Origin: an uncultured Spirochaetales bacterium
GTDB taxonomy: Bacteria; Spirochaetota; Spirochaetia; Treponematales; Treponemataceae
NCBI GenBank assembly: GCA_946061495.1
Contig: CAMGSV010000005.1
Location: 1 to 30,935 of the forward strand
DNA: 30,935 nucleotides
Direction of reading: 5' to 3'
The notes under the pieces were generated by a model that worked only from the letters and a program-made list of their open reading frames with translations, was not told where the DNA came from and ran no database searches. Position numbers and translations under genes: made by a program. Each line of letters opens with the position of its first letter. Position 1 is the stretch's first letter. This document shows positions 14,996-22,231 of the stretch, in pieces.

Positions 14996-15385
14996 TTAGA
15001 CGGCGATGCTGAAGATGGCTCCTGTCTGGGCAGGTATTGTGGGCACTGCAAAGATGGTGGATTCAGCGGCAGACACCGCCAGCTGCACTTGGTCGGAAAA
15101 ATTCTTGATGAGGGCATCAATCTGTTTTTCATCTACGGTGGCATCCACTGCGTCTGGCGTGGAATTCTGCTTTGCGGAGGTCAGGCGATCGATGAGGGTG
15201 TTGAGAATCTGTATCTTGGTGATATTGATGCCCCGCTGGTCCTTTTGGGCAGCCACACCGGAAATGTGCTCCAGCTGTGAATAGATTACAAGATTCGGTT
15301 GAACAGGAACTCGTACCTTTCCCGAACTTCCGGCGATAGAAGAGGAATATGAAAAGATATTGACGTTGCTTATGTTGGATACCAT
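14996..15385 (-). CDS. Conserved-looking hypothetical protein, 129 residues
   Basis: I do not recognise a domain. The protein is soluble, with no signal peptide or membrane segment, and is rich in S, A, I and V. It starts MVSNISNVNIFSYSSSIAGS, with a mid-region of charged, probably helical sequence (ILNTLIDRLTSAKQ, then DEKQIDALIKNFSDQVQ). A clear AGGGGG ribosome site lies 6 nt before the ATG, and codon usage resembles the neighbours, so it is likely a real gene. The ribosome site lies inside an 11-bp inverted repeat that could mask it. It is the last gene of a unit behind the aminotransferase and lipoprotein genes and is followed by a terminator. Confidence 0.65.
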   Translation of the reverse strand: MVSNISNVNIFSYSSSIAGSSGKVRVPVQPNLVIYSQLEHISGVAAQKDQRGINITKIQILNTLIDRLTSAKQNSTPDAVDATVDEKQIDALIKNFSDQVQLAVSAAESTIFAVPTIPAQTGAIFSIAV

Positions 15386-15390
15386 ATCGT

Positions 15391-15452
15391 CCCCCTAAAT
15401 TCAATATCGGAGTTTAAAAAAACTAGTTTAGTGAAATGTAGGAATTTAGGGG
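15391..15452 (-). promoter_or_regulatory. Inverted repeat covering the ribosome site of the small unknown gene
   Basis: On the minus strand CCCCTAAATTC (15452-15442) pairs perfectly with GAATTTAGGGG (15402-15392), the second arm including the Shine-Dalgarno AGGGGG. The 39-nt loop holds AAACTAGTTT followed by T residues. This could hide the ribosome site or alternate with a weak terminator. Confidence 0.55.
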
Positions 15453-15467
15453 AACTATGGGAAACAC

Positions 15468-16745
15468 TTAGTGGTGTTGCCTGAACCAGTCGGCTATCCG
15501 TTGTTCCAGGGGGGTGACGGACTGGATATCCTGGCTTAGGGCCACCTCCGAGAGCCAGGGAATGATGACTCTGGTCTTGAGGCTCTCCCACCGGGGCAGC
15601 AGGGCAGGGGGGGCGGTGATGTATTGTGCTGCAGGTACATTGTCCAGCAGGGTTTTGTAGTAGGTGGGGAATATCCGCTCCGTCACGTTTTGTATGGCGG
15701 AGAAGCCTCCAGCAATGCCGAAGCTGGTGATGCTCAGGTTCATTATGGTGGAACGTTCCATCATCTGGTGCTGGCTCTCTTCCTTCATGAACCAGGTGAC
15801 GAAGGATTCTGCTCCAGCAGTGTTCCGGGAGTTCTTGTGGATTCCCATGAACACCATGTCGTCCTCCACGGGAATCCTGTTGTCCTCATGGAGCCAGCGG
15901 AAACTGATTTCCTGCAGGAGGTTCTGTGGAGTGGCAAAGAGCTGGGAACTGGAGATGAAGGCAAAGAGGCAGGAGTCGGACAGAATCTGCCGTGTCTCCG
16001 GTGTGTACAGATATTTGAAGGCAAAGTCCTGTTCCTCTTGGACGGAATCGTTCACCGTCTCTGTCCAGTAGTGGATGTAATCCACTGCCAGCTCCAGCTT
16101 CTCCTGACTCCACGCCAGTGATTCCTTGTCACCACGGAAGTTGCCTCCCTTCAGCTGAACGAGGGTATACAGGAAGTCTGGGCTCCAGCTGGGGGCGAAG
16201 CCCATATTGGTGTGGACATTGGACTTGTTCTTCTTGTTGAATGTACCAGCCACATCGCGAATCTGGTCTGCGGAGAGCAGGTGGTCCTCCGTCACCAGGC
16301 GGCTGTTTTTGGTGGCAAAAATGATGGCCGGCAGGTTGAAGCTGACGGGCAACAGGTACTGCCGGTTCTGGACGGAGCCGTATGCCAGAAGCTGGGGATA
16401 ATAAATTGACTGGTTAATCAGCTGGTTGGAGAAAAGGGAGTCCAGGGGGCGAAACTGTTTGATGGTGGTGTCGTTCCGTAGCCAGGAGCCCACCACCACA
16501 TCAGGGGGCAGCTCGTCACGGGCAGGCGGAAGGGACTCCACGGGAGAATCCTTGTACACAACCACCACCTTGATGGCATCCTGGGAGGCATTGAATAATT
16601 CGGCGTAGGAAGCGAATTCCTGCCGGTTCGTCCAGATGATTACCGGTTCACGGATATCACCGGAGCAGGACAGGAAAAGAAGCGGGAAAAGTGCCAGTGG
16701 GACACTTTTCCCCACTATTTTTTTAAGACTGCCGAGCCAGTTCAT
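15468..16745 (-). CDS. Extracellular solute-binding lipoprotein (family 1 type)
   Basis: This 425-residue protein looks like the substrate-binding lipoprotein of an ABC sugar-type importer. A basic start and hydrophobic stretch (KIVGKSVPLALFPLLFLSC) end in a lipobox with cysteine at about residue 27. The mature part begins with VIIWTNRQEFASYAELFNAS, the usual start of family 1 binding proteins, and contains motifs such as DELPPDVVVGSWL and MGFAPSWSPDFLYTLVQLKGG. ATG 16745 was chosen for the signal peptide; ATG 16769 is possible. It overlaps the end of the aminotransferase gene by 23 nt. No permease or ATPase is nearby, so it is an orphan here and the ligand is unknown. Confidence 0.78.
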   Translation of the reverse strand: MNWLGSLKKIVGKSVPLALFPLLFLSCSGDIREPVIIWTNRQEFASYAELFNASQDAIKVVVVYKDSPVESLPPARDELPPDVVVGSWLRNDTTIKQFRPLDSLFSNQLINQSIYYPQLLAYGSVQNRQYLLPVSFNLPAIIFATKNSRLVTEDHLLSADQIRDVAGTFNKKNKSNVHTNMGFAPSWSPDFLYTLVQLKGGNFRGDKESLAWSQEKLELAVDYIHYWTETVNDSVQEEQDFAFKYLYTPETRQILSDSCLFAFISSSQLFATPQNLLQEISFRWLHEDNRIPVEDDMVFMGIHKNSRNTAGAESFVTWFMKEESQHQMMERSTIMNLSITSFGIAGGFSAIQNVTERIFPTYYKTLLDNVPAAQYITAPPALLPRWESLKTRVIIPWLSEVALSQDIQSVTPLEQRIADWFRQHH

Positions 16746-18033
16746 CAGCTGTGTTGTAAATGGCTTCATAGATCTCATCAATGAGTTCCACGTCGATGCT
16801 GGAGAAGGCCACCCGCAGTGTCTTTTCATCGATGGCTACGGTACCGATTCCCTTCTCCTTCAGCAGGTGCTGGCGGAGCGCTTCGGCATCAACCCCAGCG
16901 CAATGGAGGCTCATGAAATAGCCTGAGTTGAAGGGCATGGGCTGGAGCACCTTGTGGTGGCGCTTTGTTTCCAGGAAGGCCCGGACCTTGTGGTACCGCT
17001 CCTCCAGCATGTCCCGGTAGGCCTTCTTCTCGGCCTCCAGGCTGGGTTCCTTGAAGGCCCGCATCAAAATGGACTGGGGGATGGTGGAGCTGCAGGACAC
17101 GGAGGAACGGATGTCCCCCATCAGCTTTTTCACCAGTGCATCGTAGTGCTGGTCGGTGAGGCCCTTTCCTGCGAAGGTGACGAAGCCACAGCGGAAGCCC
17201 CAGACAAAGTCCTCCTTGGTGGGGCCGTCAATCTTTGCAGCAAAGATATTTTCGTGGATGTCAGCTAGATAGGCGAACAGGGACTCCCGCTCGATGTTCT
17301 CCTCGTAGTCCAGGCCGAAGTAGGCGTCGTCGCACCACACCATAATCTTGCAGCCGGTGTCGGCAACGTCCTTGATGGCCTGGCAGATGGCTGTGGCCTC
17401 TTCCCGTGTGGGGGAGTAGCCTGAGGGATTCTGGGGGAAATTCAGCAGAAGGCAGATTCTGCCGTCTGTGGCGTGCTCCTCCAATGCCTTCTTCAGGTTG
17501 GGGACACTGAAACCATGGTCAAGCCCCATGCCGGTAAACAAATTGAACTGCTTGTAACGGGCTTGCCGCCGCTGGGTCATGAGGGTGTAGTTGTCCCAGG
17601 AGGGGTCTCCTGCCAACAGCACCTCGTCACGGTCCACAAAGAGGTCGCACAAGTAGGACAGTCCGGCGGTGAGGCCGGGAACCAGCACCGGCAGGGAAAA
17701 ATTCTTTCCCCGGAGGGATGGATTCTTCTCCAGCAGCTTTTCCCTCCACAGGGAACGCAGGTCGGGATTGCCTGCGGTGGGGGCGTAGGCCACCAGCTCC
17801 TGGGGGGTAAGGTTCGGGGTCTGTTTCTGGATGCAGGGCAACACAACTGGTTTGCCCTCGTGGACAGTCATGCCGATGGTGGCATTGGCAACCTTTCCCA
17901 ACTGTTTTGCCTCGTTGCTCTGGGCGATGATGCCCTTGGGAAAGTACATCCGGCGACCGAAGTCGGACAACAGCTGTCCTGGAGTGGTGCCCTCCAGAAC
18001 CTGGTTTAATTCTTGTGCTAAACAGTGTAACAT
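16723..18033 (-). CDS. PLP-dependent aminotransferase, class I/II
   Basis: This 436-residue fold-type I enzyme should transfer amino groups between an amino acid and a keto acid; it looks related to aspartate-type transaminases, but the substrate is not evident. Visible are LAGDPSWDNY, the NFPQNPSGYSPT motif, MVWCDDAYFGLDY, and the likely PLP lysine in KIDGPTKEDFVWGFRCGF, with the arginine and WGFR context characteristic of this subgroup. The C-terminal domain ends with LRVAFSSID. ATG 18033 was chosen because a good promoter (TTGACA-17-GATAAT) ends 10 nt before it; the longer frame begins with a TTG that is part of the -35 box. It is first in a unit with the lipoprotein and a small unknown gene. 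Confidence 0.88.
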   Translation of the reverse strand: MLHCLAQELNQVLEGTTPGQLLSDFGRRMYFPKGIIAQSNEAKQLGKVANATIGMTVHEGKPVVLPCIQKQTPNLTPQELVAYAPTAGNPDLRSLWREKLLEKNPSLRGKNFSLPVLVPGLTAGLSYLCDLFVDRDEVLLAGDPSWDNYTLMTQRRQARYKQFNLFTGMGLDHGFSVPNLKKALEEHATDGRICLLLNFPQNPSGYSPTREEATAICQAIKDVADTGCKIMVWCDDAYFGLDYEENIERESLFAYLADIHENIFAAKIDGPTKEDFVWGFRCGFVTFAGKGLTDQHYDALVKKLMGDIRSSVSCSSTIPQSILMRAFKEPSLEAEKKAYRDMLEERYHKVRAFLETKRHHKVLQPMPFNSGYFMSLHCAGVDAEALRQHLLKEKGIGTVAIDEKTLRVAFSSIDVELIDEIYEAIYNTADELARQS

Positions 18034-18043
18034 GGTAGAGTAT

Positions 18044-18072
18044 ATTATCCTGAAAGCTTGATTTTGTGTCAA
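18044..18072 (-). promoter_or_regulatory. Aminotransferase promoter, very short leader
   Basis: TTGACA (18072-18067), a 17-nt spacer and GATAAT (18049-18044) on the minus strand are near consensus. The ATG at 18033 is only 10 nt after the -10 box, so the predicted leader is about 3 to 4 nt, with no ribosome site. The rest of the 129-nt divergent gap holds the moxR leader. Confidence 0.7.
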
Positions 18073-18162
18073 TGCTGGCCAAAGGTAAACCGTTTTTGCG
18101 GAGGGGGTTGCACCGAGTGCCAGGATTTGGGAATTTTATTGTAAATAATAAGGATTTTTATT

Positions 18163-19191
18163 ATGTCACAAGAAAATACTGTATCACCAGAGTTCCAGAA
18201 GGTTATGGGCTTGCTGAATGCCTGCAAGGAAGAGGTGGCCAAACGTGTAGTGGGACAGAAGGAAGTGGTGGAGGGAATCCTGGTGTCCATGATGGTGGGC
18301 GGCCATGTGCTGCTGGAGGGTGTGCCGGGCTTGGCGAAGACACTGCTGGTGAAGACCATCAGTGACATCAGCGGGTTGAGTTTCAAACGCATCCAGTTTA
18401 CCCCCGACCTGCTGCCGGCAGACATCACCGGTACCCTCATCTACCAGCAGGGAACTGGCGGCTTTTCCGTACGGAAGGGACCGGTTTTTGCCAACCTCGT
18501 GCTGGCGGACGAGGTGAACCGGGCGCCGGCTAAGGTGCAGTCTGCCCTGCTGGAGGCCATGGCTGAGGGACAGGTGACCATTGGCGAGGAGACCTATCGG
18601 CTGCCCGCGCCTTTCTTTGTGCTGGCCACCCAGAATCCCATCGAGCAGGAGGGAACCTACAGTCTGCCTGAGGCGGAGCTGGACCGATTTTTGATGAAGC
18701 TTCAGGTGGCCTATCCCTCCATCCAGGAGGAGATCCGCATTATCAGGGGGAGTGGAAACCAGTCTGAAATTCCGGTAAGCCAACTGCTGACGGCGGATCG
18801 GCTGGCCTATTGCCGGCAGCTCCTGGAGCGAGTGGCCTGTGACGAGAAGATTGTGGAGTACATCGTGTCCATTGTGGCGGCCACTCGTCCCCCTGAGGCT
18901 GGCGTAGGAAAGGCGGCGGCGGGACGGAATGGAGCTCGGGGTGGCAAGGAGGAGGCCCTCCACAAGTACATCTCCTTCGGTGCCTCGCCTCGAGCCGGCA
19001 TTGCCCTCTACCAGTGTGCCAAGGCGGTTGCCCTGCTGGCAGGACGGGATTTTGTGTTGCCGGAGGATGTGAAGTCCATGGCACGGCAGGTGCTGCGTCA
19101 TCGGCTGGTGCTGTCCTATGAGGCAGCCGCCGAGGGGGTCACCACCGACGAGCTGATTGCCAGGATCCTAGCATTGCTCCCTGTGCCGTGA
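18163..19191 (+). CDS. MoxR-family AAA+ ATPase
   Basis: MoxR ATPases act as chaperones for von Willebrand factor A (vWA) proteins encoded beside them. The 342-residue protein has Walker A GVPGLAKT (53-60), Walker B LVLADE (112-117), the MoxR stretch DEVNRAPAKVQSALLEAMAE, sensor 1 ATQNP (155-159), and the arginine of ELDRF. A G/A/K-rich insert near residues 247-263 (GVGKAAAGRNGARGG) interrupts the C-terminal lid and is probably a flexible loop. The start has AAGGA about 8 nt upstream. It heads the Bat operon, with the next start 10 nt after its stop. Confidence 0.94.
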   Translation: MSQENTVSPEFQKVMGLLNACKEEVAKRVVGQKEVVEGILVSMMVGGHVLLEGVPGLAKTLLVKTISDISGLSFKRIQFTPDLLPADITGTLIYQQGTGGFSVRKGPVFANLVLADEVNRAPAKVQSALLEAMAEGQVTIGEETYRLPAPFFVLATQNPIEQEGTYSLPEAELDRFLMKLQVAYPSIQEEIRIIRGSGNQSEIPVSQLLTADRLAYCRQLLERVACDEKIVEYIVSIVAATRPPEAGVGKAAAGRNGARGGKEEALHKYISFGASPRAGIALYQCAKAVALLAGRDFVLPEDVKSMARQVLRHRLVLSYEAAAEGVTTDELIARILALLPVP

Positions 19192-19201
19192 GGTGCACGT
19201 C

Positions 19202-20173
19202 ATGAGAAAGAATAGTGTGGAGGAGGCAGGCTTCGGTTCACGTCCCTTGTACGGCCCCTCCCTGGTGAAACGGGCCTCCAGCCTTCAGCTTTCCACCAGA
19301 GCCCTGTCAGAAAGCCTGCGGTCAGGTTCCTTCCGCTCCATGTACAAGGGGCGGGGGATTGAATTCAGCGGGGTGCGTGAATATTTTCCCGGAGATGATG
19401 TTCGTTCTATTGATTGGAACGTTACCGCCCGCATGGGCCGCCCCTTTGTGAAGCAGTTTGAGGAGGATCGGGAGCTGGTGCTCTTCCTGGTGGTGGACGC
19501 CTCCCTGTCCATGGCCACTGGCGGGGGCAAGAAGGGGCGGAGCCGTCTGTATGCAGGCTGTGAGGTGGCAGCCCTGATGGCCCTGGCGGCTGCCAAGGGG
19601 GGTGGTTCCGTGGGCGGTGTCATTTTTGATGGAAATATCTTGTATTCTCATCGGCCTCAGGCTGGCCGGAACCAGGCACTGTCCTTCTTGAACCAGCTGG
19701 AAAATGTGTTGGTTTCCGGGGATGGGGAACAGAGGGCTGGTCAGCGGGAAAACCAGCTGGCGGCGGCTTCCATTGGCTCCAGCATGGACAAGGCATTGCG
19801 GGGCGCCGCCTCCCTGCTGAAAAAGCGTGCGCTGGTGCTGGTGGTGTCGGACTTTCGTACCGCAGGCTATCAGCGTGACTTGGCCATACTCAGCTCCCGC
19901 CACGATGTGGTGGCTATCCGAATTTCTGACCCGGTGGACTCCCAGCTGGAGGGAATGGGAAGCCTTCCTTTTTCGGACCCGGAGTCTGGGGACCGTTGTA
20001 TCCTGCCCACCTCCAGCTCCTCCTTCCAGCGGGCCTGGCGGGAGGCCAACCGTAATCGGGTGGAACGGTGGCAGGACCAGTGCTACCGGCGTGGTGCCTG
20101 GCCCTTAGTGGTGTCTACTCAGGATGATGTGGCCGCTGTGCTCCAACGATTCTTTTCCGTGAGGGAAGCATGA
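19202..20173 (+). CDS. DUF58 protein (vWA-like), partner of MoxR
   Basis: DUF58 proteins sit between moxR and vWA genes and probably form part of the MoxR-vWA complex on the cytoplasmic side. The 323-residue protein has the family signature GIEFSGVREYFPGDDVRSID followed by WNVTARMGRPFVKQFEEDRE, then a vWA-like core VLFLVVDASLSM with a metal site pattern D-x-S-x-S and a later LVLVVSDFRT. There is no membrane segment. ATG 19202 was chosen, with GAGGTG 6 nt upstream; a GTG at 19193 is an alternative but falls in that ribosome site. It overlaps the next gene by 4 nt (ATGA). Confidence 0.92.
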   Translation: MRKNSVEEAGFGSRPLYGPSLVKRASSLQLSTRALSESLRSGSFRSMYKGRGIEFSGVREYFPGDDVRSIDWNVTARMGRPFVKQFEEDRELVLFLVVDASLSMATGGGKKGRSRLYAGCEVAALMALAAAKGGGSVGGVIFDGNILYSHRPQAGRNQALSFLNQLENVLVSGDGEQRAGQRENQLAAASIGSSMDKALRGAASLLKKRALVLVVSDFRTAGYQRDLAILSSRHDVVAIRISDPVDSQLEGMGSLPFSDPESGDRCILPTSSSSFQRAWREANRNRVERWQDQCYRRGAWPLVVSTQDDVAAVLQRFFSVREA

Positions 20174-21198
20174 GCCGACAAACTCATTCCGTCAAATGGA
20201 TTCTATTAGTAGTGTTTCTTTCCATCTCTCTGCCTTGGGACTTGTGGTGTCAGGAGCGGGTGCTTTCTCCTGTGGAATGGACCGTGCTGCCCAAGGATGT
20301 GTATGTGGGAGATCAGGTGGAGCTGCGGTGTGTCGTCGCTCCTGGCTTTGAGCTTTTGCCGGGGGATGTGGACTTTGTCACCAGAAGCTTTTTGGCGGAT
20401 GAAATTTGGGGAGCCCAGGATGTGGGTTCCCGCCAGCAGCTGACTGCCCGTCAGGAGGAATTTCCCCTCACCGTTCACCGCGTCTCCCTCCAGCGGGTTG
20501 ATCAGGGCTATTCCGTCAGCCTGCTGCTGACGCCCTGGCAGCCCGGTGAGATTGAGCCGGGATATCTTGAGGTTACCACTTTGCCGGAGGTTCGTGGCTT
20601 TTTGGAAAAGATACGGGGGCCGGTGCTGGTGCAGCTGCCCAAGATACCTATTGCTTCGCTGGCAGATAAGACGGATGCTCGGCAGCTGCGTCCGGTGGCT
20701 CCTCCGGTGCTGGTGCCTGGCTCCATTTACGTGGTGTATGGTCTGGCGGTGGTGGCGCTGGTGCTGCTGATTGGCCTGGTAGTGCTGCTGGCTCGGTTCC
20801 AGCAGGTGCGGCTTTTTTTCAAGGGCTTGGCCTCCCGCATCAGGTTGTCCCGCAACTACCGGATTGCAGTCCGCCAGCTGAAAGGGCTTCGGGGGCAGCA
20901 GCTGGATTATCGGGAGCTGGCTGCTCGGCTTGCATTCATTGCCAGGACATACCTTGAGGGACGGTTTGCCCGACCCTTTACCGCCGCCGCCACTTCGGAA
21001 ATCATGTTCCTGCTGGATGAGATTTTTGTCGGTATGCTTTCGGAACAGCAGCTGGCGGTGGTGGAGCGCCTGGTGGTGGTGCTGCGTCGCTGCGACTATC
21101 TTCGGTATGCACCGGCTGCCCAGCTGATGGATGGGGAGCAGGAGGACCTCCTCCAGTCCCTAGAGGATTGCATTGGATGTATGGAGGGGAAGCAATGA
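20170..21198 (+). CDS. Bat-operon membrane protein of unknown function
   Basis: I do not recognise a named family with certainty. The 342-residue protein has a signal peptide (about 1-28), an extracytoplasmic beta-rich domain (30-180; YVGDQVELRCVV resembles the start of BatD domains), one membrane segment (about 184-210) and a cytoplasmic helical C-terminal domain (215-342). The same layout is found in proteins placed between DUF58 and BatA in other MoxR operons (DUF4381-like). It overlaps the DUF58 gene by 4 nt and lies 31 nt before batA, so translation is coupled. The likely role is anchoring or sensing for the complex; this is inferred from context. Confidence 0.75.
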   Translation: MSRQTHSVKWILLVVFLSISLPWDLWCQERVLSPVEWTVLPKDVYVGDQVELRCVVAPGFELLPGDVDFVTRSFLADEIWGAQDVGSRQQLTARQEEFPLTVHRVSLQRVDQGYSVSLLLTPWQPGEIEPGYLEVTTLPEVRGFLEKIRGPVLVQLPKIPIASLADKTDARQLRPVAPPVLVPGSIYVVYGLAVVALVLLIGLVVLLARFQQVRLFFKGLASRIRLSRNYRIAVRQLKGLRGQQLDYRELAARLAFIARTYLEGRFARPFTAAATSEIMFLLDEIFVGMLSEQQLAVVERLVVVLRRCDYLRYAPAAQLMDGEQEDLLQSLEDCIGCMEGKQ

Positions 21199-21229
21199 TG
21201 AATCTGTCTCGTTGGTGGAGGTGGACCTG

Positions 21230-22231
21230 ATGCCTATATTCCAGTCTCCCTGGGCCTTTCTGCTGGTGGTGCTGATTCCTGCACTCATTATCCTGCGCAA
21301 GCTGGGCATCTTTTCGGCCCCCACCTTTCCCTTGGTCTTGCGGGATTGGAAGGGTGATGGCTTTCAGTGGAAGGCTCCTGTCCGGCGATTTGCCACCCTG
21401 CTCTCCAGCCTCTTGTTCACGGTGGGCTTCCTGTGTCTGGTGACAAGCCTTGCAGAACCAGTGCGGCTCCAGCAGGAAAAAATCTACACCTCCCGCGGCA
21501 CTGACATTGTGTTTGTGCTGGATACGAGTCCCTCCATGATGGCCCGGGACATTGCAGGAATGAGCCGCCTGGATGCTGCCCGTCAGGCCATCTCGCTGCT
21601 GGTTCCCCAGACGGAGGGAACAGGCTTCGGTCTGGTGGCCATGGCCTCCGAGGCGGCCTTGGTGGTTCCTCCCACAGTGGACAGAGCGGCTTTTTTTACC
21701 CGCCTGGAGTCCCTGGAAAGCGGCAGCCTGGGGGACGGTACCGCCTTGGGAGCGGGACTCAGCACTGCCGTCTACCATCTGGCAGGAGCTGCTGCTCCCA
21801 AGAAATGCATCGTGCTCATTACCGACGGCGAGAACAATAGCGGGGCAATCCACCCGGAGACCGCCGCCCGTCTGGCCAAGGAGCATGGCATCACCCTGTA
21901 CGTGCTGGGACTTGGTACCCGTGGATCGGTTCCCCTGGAATATGTGGATCCTGCCACTGGCAAGGTCTACTCCGGCTACCTGGACTCCCAGTTTGACTCG
22001 GCTCCCTTGGAGCGGATGGCTGCCATTGGTGGTGGCCGCTACTTTGGGGTAGAGTCCAGCGGTGCTTTGTCGGAGGCCCTGTCCACTGTGGAAAGTCGGG
22101 AGCAGACGGTAATGAGCTTTTACCTCAAAACCAGGGTTGAGTCCCTGTACCATATTTTCCTTCTGGCTGGCGGCTTTTCCTTTGCCCTGGCATGGGTAAT
22201 CCGCCGCTGGTATCTGGGGGTATTCCTATGA
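21230..22231 (+). CDS. batA: BatA-like vWA membrane protein
   Basis: This 333-residue protein resembles BatA of the Bacteroides aerotolerance operon. Two N-terminal membrane helices (about 8-24 and 56-75) precede a vWA domain with a complete metal-ion-dependent adhesion site: D98-T-S-P-S, the threonine in GDGTALGAG, and the aspartate in ITDGENN. A C-terminal membrane helix is at about 305-325. ATG 21230 was chosen because GGAGG precedes it by 9 nt and MPIFQSPWAF starts the first helix; the frame open from 21173 overlaps the upstream gene. The stop overlaps the next start (ATGA). Confidence 0.9.
   Translation: MPIFQSPWAFLLVVLIPALIILRKLGIFSAPTFPLVLRDWKGDGFQWKAPVRRFATLLSSLLFTVGFLCLVTSLAEPVRLQQEKIYTSRGTDIVFVLDTSPSMMARDIAGMSRLDAARQAISLLVPQTEGTGFGLVAMASEAALVVPPTVDRAAFFTRLESLESGSLGDGTALGAGLSTAVYHLAGAAAPKKCIVLITDGENNSGAIHPETAARLAKEHGITLYVLGLGTRGSVPLEYVDPATGKVYSGYLDSQFDSAPLERMAAIGGGRYFGVESSGALSEALSTVESREQTVMSFYLKTRVESLYHIFLLAGGFSFALAWVIRRWYLGVFL

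Noticed and set aside
14792..15280. Cysteine-rich plus-strand open frame (CRTDRMACGACLYS region)
   Set aside because: Its first third is the terminator hairpin 14911-14960 and its remainder is antisense to the small minus-strand gene; no ribosome site precedes it.
18067..18072. TTG as start of the aminotransferase
   Set aside because: The TTG is the first half of the TTGACA -35 box; ATG 18033 follows the -10 box and begins the plausible protein.
21002..22153. 383-residue open frame on the minus strand opposite batA
   Set aside because: It is antisense to the vWA domain and its neighbour, low in complexity (Q, G, H rich), without a start signal or recognisable motif.
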